NCBI GenBank assembly: GCA_003150235.1
Contig: QAMW01000023.1
Span: 14,798-78,797 of the forward strand
Length of the DNA stretch: 64,000 nucleotides
Direction: 5' to 3'
DNA from: Bacteroidales bacterium
Lineage (GTDB): Bacteria; Bacteroidota; Bacteroidia; Bacteroidales; Muribaculaceae
Under the pieces are notes generated by a model, which saw only the letters and a program-made list of their open reading frames with translations, was not told the DNA's origin and did not search any database. The stretch's first letter is position 1. Each line of letters begins with the position of its first letter. Both the position numbers and the translations under genes were made by a program. This document shows positions 41,971-49,721 of this stretch, in pieces.

Positions 41971-42704
41971 ATCAATTTCGCCGATTTCATCTTGCCTGTC
42001 AATGCCGGTGTCGGGTTTATCACCTTGGCATAGGCGCCGGTGATGCGCTCCTTCAGGGAGGCGTCAGGGGCGACCGCATATTTCCCCAGGAGCAGGTTGC
42101 ACAGCCTTGCGGCGTTGCGCGACGCGGTGCGCGGGTCGACGGCAAGGGGTGTATCCTCGACAGGGGTGCCTCTCACATAGTGGTCGTAACGGTTCCAGTT
42201 CTCGCGATACCGCTTGTCAAGGTCTATCAGTATCTTGGCAAGGGGAAACCGGTCGGAGTCCGGACACGTCGATGTGCGCGGCGATATTAGCCTTATGCGG
42301 GTATGCGCGTCGCGCATCTTCAGCCGTATGGACCCGTTATCGACCCAGAGCTGCTGTATCTCCGGGGGTAGGCTGTCATGATCGGCGCGCTTTCCTTTCT
42401 GGAAGTCGCTTCTATTTGCCGGTGCAGGATTTGCGAGACCGTGTGCCGCGGCGATACGGTCAACCTGCACCATCATCCCGCTCACCTGCTCGCGGGTGAC
42501 CTTGGCGAGACGTTGCTTGTGGACCTTTGAAAGGTTATACTCAAGTGCCGCGGCGCGCGCCTTCAGGTTGCGGGTGATGTTGGCATAGAGTATCCGGTTG
42601 CGGGTCGCCTGAAGAAGGAGGCGGGCACCGGCAGCCAGGTCACGGCTCTCCGGCGGGGTGTCGAGCCATTGTTTTATCTGGTCTGTGAGTTGTTTGGTTA
42701 TCAT
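41967..42704 (-). CDS. Phage protein of unknown function
   Basis: 245 aa, mainly helical and basic. Features: SRDLAAGARLLLQATRNRILY in the first 40 residues, a KRYRENWNRYDHYVRGTP segment near residue 185. Its stop overlaps the start of the PLD-like gene by four bases, so the two are translationally coupled. No family recognised. Confidence 0.5.
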   Translation of the reverse strand: MITKQLTDQIKQWLDTPPESRDLAAGARLLLQATRNRILYANITRNLKARAAALEYNLSKVHKQRLAKVTREQVSGMMVQVDRIAAAHGLANPAPANRSDFQKGKRADHDSLPPEIQQLWVDNGSIRLKMRDAHTRIRLISPRTSTCPDSDRFPLAKILIDLDKRYRENWNRYDHYVRGTPVEDTPLAVDPRTASRNAARLCNLLLGKYAVAPDASLKERITGAYAKVINPTPALTGKMKSAKLI

Positions 42705-42732
42705 GGCTTGCGGTAATCGGTTGTTGAAACAG

Positions 42733-42772
42733 AAAAGCCCGGCACGGCTGCCGCCATGGGCGGAGTGCAGCC
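42733..42772 (-). terminator. Terminator after the capsid module
   Basis: Long stem CCCGGC...GCCGGG with an inner CGCC/GGCG helix around CATG; on the minus strand followed by CTTTTCTGTTTC. Confidence 0.65.
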
Positions 42773-42809
42773 GGGTCGGACTTTATTCATGGCAGGGCGA
42801 GGGGCAATG

Positions 42810-43394
42810 TCACACCCCGGCTTCGGCATCCCCGTTGATGACACCGTCCTCGGTGGGGATTTTGCCGGTATATGTCGGAAGCGACACCTCGTCTGAGGCC
42901 TCGAGGGTGATGGTAGTGCCGGTGGAGCCGGTGGCACCCTGACCGAGGTCCTGGGCGACCGTGGCGACCGCGTCGGAATATAGGGGCGACCCTATGACCC
43001 TGATGTTGCCCTTCATGTCCTCGACAAGGAAGATGTTGTCCTGGTTAAGCAGAGAGCAGCCCGCGTCGGATGCCTCCGCGCCCACACCGGGGTGAACGAT
43101 GGTGACCTTGTTCTTGAAGGTTTGCGACGGGATCTCGCCCTGGGTTTCCGACGACACCTGAGCCTTGGCGGGCAGATGGTCGATATAGTGGAACACCGCG
43201 CCCTCGGCGAGAACGAAGTCGCCCTCGTAGACAGTGCCGGTCGCACGTCCGAACTCGTCGCGGGGAAGACGGGGGAACTCCACGACAGCCTGCGAGTTGA
43301 CGAAATAAACGCGCTTCTTGATGCCGGGAAGCTCGGGGGTGCCCTGACACCAGGCAAGCGACTTCTGGATGTTGGTACAGATCTTGTTTTCCAT
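42810..43394 (-). CDS. Virion protein after major capsid (possible tail tube or decoration protein)
   Basis: 194 aa, beta-rich: KKRVYFVNSQAVVEFPRLPRD, TVYEGDFVLAEGAVFHYI, NQDNIFLVEDMKGNIRVIGSP. The last part resembles tail tube proteins in which an NxxRVIG-type strand ends the fold, but the position right after the major capsid gene would also suit a head decoration protein. Last gene before a terminator. Confidence 0.45.
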   Translation of the reverse strand: MENKICTNIQKSLAWCQGTPELPGIKKRVYFVNSQAVVEFPRLPRDEFGRATGTVYEGDFVLAEGAVFHYIDHLPAKAQVSSETQGEIPSQTFKNKVTIVHPGVGAEASDAGCSLLNQDNIFLVEDMKGNIRVIGSPLYSDAVATVAQDLGQGATGSTGTTITLEASDEVSLPTYTGKIPTEDGVINGDAEAGV

Positions 43395-43421
43395 TTTTCA
43401 GAGGATTAGAGGATTGGCTGT

Positions 43422-44435
43422 TTACTCGCCGCCGAGGGGTTCGTCATCCTCGACAGGCACAGGTGTCCAACGCACGACCATAAGCTTGCGCGGGTCTATC
43501 GAGTGGAACTGCACACCGAACCATATATGCGATGCAAACGAAAGCGTGTAATGGTCCTTGCGCATTATGTCGACAAACGATTCATCCGACTCGTTGTCGG
43601 TACCCCATAGGAGATTGTCTTTCTGGGTGACAAAGAACCATGTGCTTCCCTCAAGTTCCGGAAGCGGCATGAGCGTGAGTTTCTTGTTTGAGCCCTCGAC
43701 ATACGCCTGTTCGTACTTGTCATTGTACGGGACTGCCGGATGCGACAGGAGATAGCCCTCGTTATACATGTCGGCAAAATGCTGGGAGCAGAAAAGGAAC
43801 GAGTCAAGCTTGCGGAGCTTCGGATGAAGGTTACGCACGATATCCTTGGCTATGTCTACTGCATTTTCAGCAGTGATATCTTCGTGATACTCGTAGTAGT
43901 TGCCTTTGTCAAGCGAGATACGGTTGGCACCCCATTCCTTTTTAAGGATTTCAAGGAGACCGTCGCAGAGGTCGAGGGCAGTGTCCCCTTCAGGATTGCG
44001 TATGCCGTTGATGGCGGCATCGGCGAGCGATTCACCGCGCGCCTTGCAGAGCATGGCGAGCACCTTGAGTGTTGTCGATGCCTTCTTGACGCCCTCGCCT
44101 ATCACGGGGTCGTCATAGCCCATGGCGAGCATGGAGTAGTCCACCGGGGCGAACAGTTCCACGACATTGCCCGGATGGGTCTCGAGGGTGCGGTAGTCGA
44201 TGTCGACCGAGGCTTCCGACTCGCGGTTACGCTTGAACGGGGCAAACTGGGAGTGGCCCGATATAGCCCCGAAATGTTTCTTGCCGCGCACACCCTTGAC
44301 ACCGGTCATGAGACCGAGCACGTCCTTGGCGGCACGGATCGGGAGGTCGAGCAGTACAGGCTCCCACTTGTCAGCGGTCTTCTTGTAATCCTCGAAAACC
44401 TCCTCGGAGATTTTGATTTTGACTTCTTTAGCCAT
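43422..44435 (-). CDS. Major capsid protein
   Basis: 337 aa. Directly follows the protease-scaffold gene (34-bp gap), the standard head order. Mixed alpha/beta content with an N-terminal charged helix, VVELFAPVDYSMLAMGYDDP, and the C-terminal DHYTLSFASHIWFGVQFHSIDPRKLMVVRW segment, which resembles the A-domain end of HK97-fold capsids. No N-terminal delta domain is obvious because scaffold is carried by the neighbouring gene. Confidence 0.7.
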   Translation of the reverse strand: MAKEVKIKISEEVFEDYKKTADKWEPVLLDLPIRAAKDVLGLMTGVKGVRGKKHFGAISGHSQFAPFKRNRESEASVDIDYRTLETHPGNVVELFAPVDYSMLAMGYDDPVIGEGVKKASTTLKVLAMLCKARGESLADAAINGIRNPEGDTALDLCDGLLEILKKEWGANRISLDKGNYYEYHEDITAENAVDIAKDIVRNLHPKLRKLDSFLFCSQHFADMYNEGYLLSHPAVPYNDKYEQAYVEGSNKKLTLMPLPELEGSTWFFVTQKDNLLWGTDNESDESFVDIMRKDHYTLSFASHIWFGVQFHSIDPRKLMVVRWTPVPVEDDEPLGGE

Positions 44436-44469
44436 TGGAGAGAGTGTTGATGGTGGATATTTGATGATG

Positions 44470-45543
44470 TCAGATCTGGCTCAGGAGGTCGGCGGAAGCC
44501 TTGGCGATGTCCTCGCCCGGGCCGTCATCCTCCGTGGTCCTTTGCTCTGTCACCGTGTCAGTGACATCGGCTGCATCGTCCTTGAGCTCGTCGACCTGTT
44601 TCTGTAGCAGCGACGACTTTTCTTCAAGCGCCTTGATGCTTGCATTGGCTTTTTCAAGCTGTCCCTTGAGGGAGGCAGCCTCCTTGGTTTTCTTCCCGGC
44701 ATCGGCGAGTGCGTCCTCGATAGCCGATGCCTGCGCCTCGGTGATAGAGGCGTTTCCCCCCGTAAAGGCGAGGGTTGCGCCGAGCAGCGCGCTCAGCAGC
44801 GTCAGTGTCTTGTCAGGCATTGTGGATGTGGTTTTGTCCGCCGCGGCTGTCTCGGCATCCGCGTCGGGGTTCTGGTTGGTGAATAGCGATGATAATCCAT
44901 GGAGCAGCCGAGACAGCACGGAAGGCTGCCTGCCGTAGCCGGGCGGGATGGGCATACCGGCATCGAGCATCGCCGACAGTGTAGCCTCGTCGATGGCGGG
45001 CGACTTCGCGGCGGGGCCGTCGTCGGTGATCTCGTCGATGAAGCCCCAGTCAAGAGCCTCCTGGGGGGTGAGCCAGCGCTCCTTCTGCATGAGCTTGAGC
45101 AGATCGTCCTGCGGCTTCTTGCAGCGGCGCGCATACATCCCGGCGATGGTGTTGTCGAGCACACGCTGATTGTCGTTGAGTTTCTTAAGCTCCTTGATGT
45201 GCGTGTCAAGCTCGTCGGCGTTCATGTAGTCCCATTCAAACACGAGGTTGCTTGACTGGTGGACAAGATACATGGCGCCGGCATCCATGGTGACGCGGGC
45301 GGCTCCCATCGACGCGATGGTGGCGGCGGAGGCATTGGCGGAGATGAAATGCACGTGCACGTTGCCGTGATTGCGGAAAAGCGCCGAGATAGTCATGCCG
45401 TCATACGCAAAGCCCCCGAGCGAGTTGATGAGCACATGTACCTCTTCATCCTTGTGCTTGTCAAGGATGTAGGCGACCTGTTCGGACGAGAAGTTCCAGT
45501 ACCCGACAGTGCCGCGCAAGTGGATGTGATAGTTTCTTGGCAT
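44470..45543 (-). CDS. Head maturation protease fused to scaffold
   Basis: 357 aa. Residues 1-195 are a ClpP/S14-type protease: INSLGGFAYDG, then the catalytic serine in ISANASAATIASMGAARVTM and the histidine in MYLVHQSSN; WLTPQEALDWGFIDEI ends the fold. After residue about 240 comes a hydrophobic patch and a coiled coil (LKGQLEKANASIKALEEKSSLLQKQV), the scaffold part. Protease-scaffold fusions are removed during head maturation. The acidic aspartate of the triad is less clear. Confidence 0.85.
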   Translation of the reverse strand: MPRNYHIHLRGTVGYWNFSSEQVAYILDKHKDEEVHVLINSLGGFAYDGMTISALFRNHGNVHVHFISANASAATIASMGAARVTMDAGAMYLVHQSSNLVFEWDYMNADELDTHIKELKKLNDNQRVLDNTIAGMYARRCKKPQDDLLKLMQKERWLTPQEALDWGFIDEITDDGPAAKSPAIDEATLSAMLDAGMPIPPGYGRQPSVLSRLLHGLSSLFTNQNPDADAETAAADKTTSTMPDKTLTLLSALLGATLAFTGGNASITEAQASAIEDALADAGKKTKEAASLKGQLEKANASIKALEEKSSLLQKQVDELKDDAADVTDTVTEQRTTEDDGPGEDIAKASADLLSQI

Positions 45544-45596
45544 AGCGAATTGGTCTATGCCGCGAAAATAGCTGACTGTAAGGGAGTACTAAAAGA

Positions 45597-46016
45597 CTAC
45601 AGGATGCAGCGTAACACAGATTTCTGCGCCGTGTGGGTCACAGTGTAGCTCCTCACGGCTGGGTCGCCTCCCGGCTTGCCGGTGGTCTCCGAATACTCGA
45701 CCACGGGAAAACGCGGCTCACGGGTGCCTAAAAGATACTGTTCCCCTGAGGCGCACGTCACGACAAAGGCAAGCCGCTCTCCCTCGGGAAGAGGCTCGGT
45801 GGTGTCAAAACGCAGGGTCGCCTTCTCCTGCCTTGACCCGTTGACAGTTGTCCCCTCCCATGTCAACGCGGGAATCCCGTGGAAGGAGACGGTGACGGAT
45901 GGTGCAGCAATAGCTATCAGGGCGCCGGCGATGGAGCGCAGCATGGCGTTGGGAAGGAGGTCGGAGCATCTTACCGCACGGATGGCGGTGATGCCGGGGA
46001 GGGAGTTGTGTTTCAT
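45597..46016 (-). CDS. Phage protein, head module, unknown
   Basis: 139 aa. Hydrophobic middle (MLRSIAGALIAIAAPSVTVSF) followed by a beta-rich part with TLRFDTTEPLPEGERLAFVVTC. No family recognised. It is the gene before the protease-scaffold. Confidence 0.45.
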   Translation of the reverse strand: MKHNSLPGITAIRAVRCSDLLPNAMLRSIAGALIAIAAPSVTVSFHGIPALTWEGTTVNGSRQEKATLRFDTTEPLPEGERLAFVVTCASGEQYLLGTREPRFPVVEYSETTGKPGGDPAVRSYTVTHTAQKSVLRCIL

Positions 46017-46111
46017 ATTGGCTCAGAGTGTGATGTGTGGTTTGTGCATAAATAAGTAAATGTGTCTCATGGTAGTTTTCAAGCGTGGAGTAAATGTGTT
46101 TTTAACATCAT

Positions 46112-46570
46112 TTAACTCTGACTCCGGGTGCGTTTGCGCAGGCGGGCATACATCTGACGGATGGTCTCCCAGTTGCGCTCCTCGCGCTCGATGCCGTGAC
46201 GCTCCATGAAAGCGTATATGACATCGGTGATCATCACGTCGTGGTCAAACAATGGGTTAAGCTCCTGCCAGAGCATCGCCTGGAACATCCTCTTGCAGGT
46301 CGACACAAGCGCCTTCTTGCCCTGCTCGGTGAGGTGGTTGTAGACTGCGGGGTTGACCCCCTTGAAGGTGGGGATCTCCACCGGAAGCAGCCCGTCGGTG
46401 CAGGGCTGCACATAATCGGCGGGACGCCGAGTGACGAGACTTTGTATCACGGCGCGGGGAGCGGAGCCTCTTGCAAACTCCACACGCCCCGTTTCATCGT
46501 TCCAGAACTCATGGCGCAGCCATTGCGCCAGGTAATCCGGGGTCTTGAGAAAGACAGAGTACTTTGACAT
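46112..46570 (-). CDS. Phage protein at the start of the head transcript
   Basis: 152 aa, helical with a basic end (IRQMYARLRKRTRSQS). Contains SKYSVFLKTPDYLAQWLRHEFW at the N-terminus, a sequence I recall from Bacteroides prophages without function. First gene after the repeat-rich non-coding region; possibly a late regulator or packaging factor. Confidence 0.5.
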   Translation of the reverse strand: MSKYSVFLKTPDYLAQWLRHEFWNDETGRVEFARGSAPRAVIQSLVTRRPADYVQPCTDGLLPVEIPTFKGVNPAVYNHLTEQGKKALVSTCKRMFQAMLWQELNPLFDHDVMITDVIYAFMERHGIEREERNWETIRQMYARLRKRTRSQS

Positions 46571-46725
46571 GTTAGATTTCTAAGGCTAATAAATTGATTC
46601 TCAATAGCAAATATAAGAAAAAGATTGATTTTCAACAAATATATCATCGGGAATGTGACTGAATCATGAAAAAATTTCGCTCTCCATATTTTTTCTTGTA
46701 ACCGAGCTGGCAAGTGCTTTTTTTC

Positions 46726-47094
46726 CGTGCAATCGTGCAGTCGTACCCCCACTATTGATTATCAGCACGTTACAGCGCACTATTCAATCGTGCAAAACGC
46801 ACGAAAATCGTGCGCCTTTTTCCGAAATTCGTACACTCGTACAATCGTGCACAATCGTGCAAAAATCGTGCGCACTTATCTCTCTATTATTCAATATATT
46901 ACAAAGGTCTGCACGATTGCACGATTATTTTCCCCTTTTATACGCGAGAAAAAATAAAAAAATTATAGTGTCTGTTTTTTCCTTTGTAACGCGCTGTAGC
47001 ATAAATATATAAGTGGCAATATATATTTTGGGTACATCTGTTTTTACATGCATTCCCGATAATCGCAGGAAAAAATCGTGCGCAAATCGTGCGC
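46726..47094. repeat. Array of ATCGTGC-type repeats in a gene-free region
   Basis: In the gene-free 46571-47252, more than ten copies of CGTGC/GCACG words, mostly as AATCGTGCA or ATCGTGCGC, occur in both orientations. They cluster at 46726-46740, 46785-46875, 46910-46927 and 47073-47094, in AT-rich DNA. CGTAC variants are interspersed. The pattern is like iterons of a replication origin or an operator array. Confidence 0.6.
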
Positions 47095-47252
47095 TTTTTG
47101 AGACCCCCCGCGCCCCCTCTTTGTATCGATGCGCGCGGTGCGGCTGCACGGACGTGCGACCGCACTTCCTCCAATCGTTCCGGCAGGGGGGCGAGGGGGT
47201 CAAAACGCATAAAAAACGGCGTCATAAAGGTTGACAACTCATTGAATGATAA

Positions 47253-47284
47253 TTTGGTAATATCATTGCGTTTGATTACCTTTG
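47253..47284 (+). promoter_or_regulatory. Plus-strand promoter of a short transcript
   Basis: TTTG (47253-47256), 20-nt spacer, TACCTTTG (47277-47284), an exact sigma-ABfr-type match, pointing away from all neighbouring genes. Confidence 0.7.
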
Positions 47285-47290
47285 TATGTA

Positions 47291-47397
47291 GATTGGGAAA
47301 TCTCATACGCAGAATTGAAAGAGAAATGCGAACAATTTTTTTTGAATACTACCGTTCGACAAAAAAAGCCGCGTTGTGAAACGCGGCTTTTTTTCAT
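47291..47397 (+). ncRNA. Candidate small RNA of about 105 nt
   Basis: Lies between the promoter at 47253-47284 and a terminator GCCGCGTT / AACGCGGC with T7 (47367-47396). No gene on this strand follows. A 17-codon frame (47326-47379) exists inside, starting MRTIFFEYY, its end overlapping the terminator stem. Either a phage small RNA or a tiny peptide gene. Confidence 0.5.
47367..47397. terminator. Bidirectional terminator
   Basis: AAAGCCGCGTT / AACGCGGCTTT with A7 before and T7 after. Serves the small RNA on the plus strand and cassette C on the minus strand. Confidence 0.85.
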
Positions 47398-47417
47398 CGA
47401 GTGAAGTCCCTCCTGTG

Positions 47418-47681
47418 TCATGGCTTGGCTTTACTTACCGGAATCATGCGCCATCCCATCGCGCCATGATTTACGCGCTCGGGGCGGAAACCCCTGTCGA
47501 GCATCACCAGCGCCACGTCATCGATGCTGACGTCTACCATGTCGGCAAGCTCAGCCACTATCATCGAGGAGGTGTAGGTAACCGTGTCTTTCTCCGGCAT
47601 ACCGGGAGCGGCAGGCATAAAATCGTCAAGGAATCCATCAATCACCGTGCGCCATGCAGGGTCTTTTACTTTCTTCTTCAT
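47418..47681 (-). CDS. Cassette C, third gene
   Basis: 87 aa from ATG 47681, just behind the soluble protein of cassette C. Helical, with SSMIVAELADMVDVSIDDVALVMLDRGF followed by RPERVNHGAMGWRMI, which reads as a winged-helix DNA-binding fold. No counterpart follows cassettes A or B. Unknown function; possibly a regulator attached to this copy only. Confidence 0.55.
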   Translation of the reverse strand: MKKKVKDPAWRTVIDGFLDDFMPAAPGMPEKDTVTYTSSMIVAELADMVDVSIDDVALVMLDRGFRPERVNHGAMGWRMIPVSKAKP

Positions 47682-47683
47682 AA

Positions 47684-47884
47684 TTAGCACTCTTTTATAT
47701 TGTTGTCATGAATGAAACGGTCAATCGCCTCACGCAGCCTCAGCAGGTCGGCGGTGGTGTCAAGCACGATGATGCCCGACCCGTATCCGGCATAGGCGAC
47801 TTCTATCTCAACCACCGACGCGGGCTCATTGTTCTCTGCAAGCACCACACGGCGGCTCACTTTCACTGTCGCCCCCGGTTTCAT
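47684..47884 (-). CDS. Cassette C, small soluble protein
   Basis: 66 aa, MKPGATVKVSRRVV start. Very similar to cassette B's product except for the last 10 residues. ATGA overlap with the hydrophobic gene. See the other two copies for comparison. Contains the conserved VAYAGYGSGIIVLDTTADLL core with a final helix. Confidence 0.72.
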   Translation of the reverse strand: MKPGATVKVSRRVVLAENNEPASVVEIEVAYAGYGSGIIVLDTTADLLRLREAIDRFIHDNNIKEC

Positions 47885-48117
47885 AGCTCACCCCCTTTCT
47901 TGCTTGAGTAATTGATGGCGGCGCACACGGTCACCACGAGGGCGCACAGGCAGCAGGCGACAGGTCGGTCAGCGAGGGCGCATATCCATGCCCCGGCGGT
48001 TCCGGCGACGGCGGCAGGGATGGAGGCGCGGCGTACAAGGTTAATCACTTGCCCCGCGTTGAAGCGGAGCGTCGGCAGGTTCCGGCTCTGTGCCGGCATT
48101 GTCATTGTTGTTCTCAT
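47881..48117 (-). CDS. Cassette C, small hydrophobic protein
   Basis: 78 aa, almost the same as the cassette A product over its whole length (MPAQSRNLP near the start, RRASIPAAVAGTAGAW, then the CALADRPVACC core). Two membrane segments likely, with KKGGEL at the C-terminus. The ATG is one base from leader box 3. Not a canonical holin by position, since it has its own promoter and lies far from the endolysin. Confidence 0.75.
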   Translation of the reverse strand: MRTTMTMPAQSRNLPTLRFNAGQVINLVRRASIPAAVAGTAGAWICALADRPVACCLCALVVTVCAAINYSSKKGGEL

Positions 48118-48336
48118 CTGTAACGCATTTACATTTGAAAAAAAATAAAAATTATCTCGGCGGGGAACAAAAAAGTTCCGCTCCCCGTTGCGTTACACCT
48201 TGAGACAGGCAGTGGGCGCATTAACGCTCCACACGGGACGGAACTGTAAATTATGCAGACAGCCGGGCAAAATAAATGCCAACGGCTTCATGCTGTCGGC
48301 GACTCGGTCGCCTGTCTCAAAAAATGTAACGCACTG
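48118..48336 (-). promoter_or_regulatory. Cassette C structured leader
   Basis: Box 3 TGTAACGCA (48119-48127), box 2 TGCGTTACA (48189-48197), box 1 TGTAACGCA (48325-48333). Inner helix TTGAGACAGGC (48200-48210) / GCCTGTCTCAA (48310-48320). Competing helix ACGGGACGGAAC (48233-48244) with GTTCCGCTCCCCGT (48175-48188, two bulges), which encloses box 2. A GGAAC-T6-GTTCC hairpin then a T-rich stretch before box 3 resemble an attenuator. Compared with copy A, boxes and inner helix changed on both sides together. Confidence 0.75.
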
Positions 48337-48368
48337 CAAAACTAATACAAAGATTTCGCCCCCGCAAG
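48337..48368 (-). promoter_or_regulatory. Cassette C promoter
   Basis: Minus strand TTG (within 48365-48368), 20-nt spacer, TAGTTTTG (48337-48344). The predicted start is in box 1. Confidence 0.6.
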
Positions 48369-48441
48369 CATTTTTTGCAAAAAAGTCACCCCCGCCGTGA
48401 TGGCGAGGGTGAAGCCAGAGCGAACAATGTAAAGGTGTAAA

Positions 48442-48849
48442 TCAAACGAGCTGCAACTGGCAAAGCTCTTTTCCGAATGCCTGAAGAGCATTCTGTATTT
48501 TTTCCGTTGTCTTTGGCGAGGGATTCCGGTAGCCTGAGATGTACTGCGAGAGCTGGGCGGCAGAGATGCCGGTGAGCTTCGCGAGACCTTTGTAAGAAAT
48601 CAAGTCAGCGTAATATACAAGGAATGAAGGGAGATCGTAAGAGAAAGCGAAATCCACCTCTTCAAAAGGCTTACCCTCCTCCTTGAAGAAAGCCTTCATA
48701 TTTTCATATTCCGACTTAAAGTCGGCGATAGCGTCATTGACCGAAGCACCGTCACCGTTAATGCCCCATGAAAGATGATTGTCATCAGGCATATACGCGC
48801 CGTAGGTGCCATCTTTCCCTTTTTCGATAAATACTCTAACCGTTTTCAT
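48442..48849 (-). CDS. hicB: HicB-type antitoxin, second module
   Basis: 135 aa from ATG 48849 (a TTG six bases upstream is less likely). HicB fold with DGTYGAYMPDDNHLSWGINGDGASVNDAIADF at residues 14-45 and a C-terminal XRE-like helix-turn-helix (LAKLTGISAAQLSQYISGYRNPSPKTTEKIQ). It follows the HicA gene by 77 bp and reads in the same direction as the phage genes. Confidence 0.85.
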   Translation of the reverse strand: MKTVRVFIEKGKDGTYGAYMPDDNHLSWGINGDGASVNDAIADFKSEYENMKAFFKEEGKPFEEVDFAFSYDLPSFLVYYADLISYKGLAKLTGISAAQLSQYISGYRNPSPKTTEKIQNALQAFGKELCQLQLV

Positions 48850-48926
48850 GACCAATAGTACATTAAAAATCCAATAGTATATTAAAAAAAATTTCAGAAA
48901 GGGGAGGGGGACAGCCCCCTTTCCCT

Positions 48927-49115
48927 TTACTTGATTCCGGCATCACGGAGTATTGACCTCAGTGTGCCGGGCTTTACATCTTCAGTCAGGTGGTTGCTTG
49001 TGGTGAAATACTTCCCGGTAGTCGGCGAGTACCATAGCGGGTGTCCGCTACGCTGGCGATCCGTGTCCCAGCAACCTGCTTTCCTTAGTAATTTGTGAAG
49101 TTCCTTATATTTCAT
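48927..49115 (-). CDS. hicA: HicA-type toxin, second module
   Basis: 62 aa from ATG 49115 (MKYKELHKLLRKAGCW). Typical RQRSGHPLWYSPTTGKYF strand with the catalytic His, then a late HLTEDVKPGTLRSILRDAGI helix. Has its own promoter upstream. Sequence unlike the HicA at 35936, so the two modules were probably acquired separately and not duplicated. Confidence 0.85.
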   Translation of the reverse strand: MKYKELHKLLRKAGCWDTDRQRSGHPLWYSPTTGKYFTTSNHLTEDVKPGTLRSILRDAGIK

Positions 49116-49139
49116 TGTTCTCTCGTTTGATTTACAACA

Positions 49140-49170
49140 CAAAGATAATGCTAAATTTTTATTTAGCAAA
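49140..49170 (-). promoter_or_regulatory. Promoter of the second HicAB module
   Basis: Minus strand TTTG (49167-49170), 19-nt spacer, TATCTTTG (49140-49147), 25 bp upstream of the hicA ATG. Confidence 0.75.
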
Positions 49171-49205
49171 ATATTTCGGTAGAAATTTTACCCAGCAATA
49201 AAAAA

Positions 49206-49721
49206 TCAAAACAGCACCGGCTGCGGATTCAGCCTCTCGGCTCGGAGCTTATCCAATTTGTCTTCCGCCCTTTTACGCCGTGTGCGGGCTTCCTTTTCCT
49301 CCCCTATCGCGGAGTTTATCTCTTTAAGCAACGCTATCTCCGCCTCGTTGGTCTCGACTTGTCGGCGCAGACCTCCCGCAAAATGTTCGTAGAGCACCCT
49401 TGCACACTCCAATCGATAACCAGTCACCTTCGGTCGTACAGCTTCCGCCACGTTTCGCGGATTAATTGTGCCGAGCCAAAGATACACCAGCCAAAGCGGG
49501 AGGCACAATGTCTCATACTCCTTTCCATCGGCGGCAGTTATCCCCCTGAGGGGGACAACTGAAGAAGAAAACGTCTCGTCGTTTTGCAGCTTTTCAAGCT
49601 GTGTTGTGTAGTTAACCCCGATTGCAGCGCAAATAGGCTTGATGGGTACGTACACTTCCCCATTCTGTTCAACGGTCACTATATCCACGCCGTTGATTTT
49701 ACTGATTAATTGCTCTTTCAT
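49206..49721 (-). CDS. Phage antirepressor (P22_AR_N-like)
   Basis: 171 aa. N-terminal antirepressor domain: DIVTVEQNGEVYVPIKPICAAIGVNYTTQLEKLQND and the LCLPLWLVYLWLGTIN segment; the C-terminal part is a coiled coil (ARTRRKRAEDKLDKLRAE). Such proteins bind and disable the phage repressor to start lytic growth. It overlaps the gene upstream (49699) by 23 bp. Confidence 0.8.
   Translation of the reverse strand: MKEQLISKINGVDIVTVEQNGEVYVPIKPICAAIGVNYTTQLEKLQNDETFSSSVVPLRGITAADGKEYETLCLPLWLVYLWLGTINPRNVAEAVRPKVTGYRLECARVLYEHFAGGLRRQVETNEAEIALLKEINSAIGEEKEARTRRKRAEDKLDKLRAERLNPQPVLF

Noticed and set aside
46938..47306. 122-codon minus-strand frame in the iteron region
   Set aside because: Overlaps repeats and the small-RNA promoter, has no motif, and its composition follows the AT-rich DNA.
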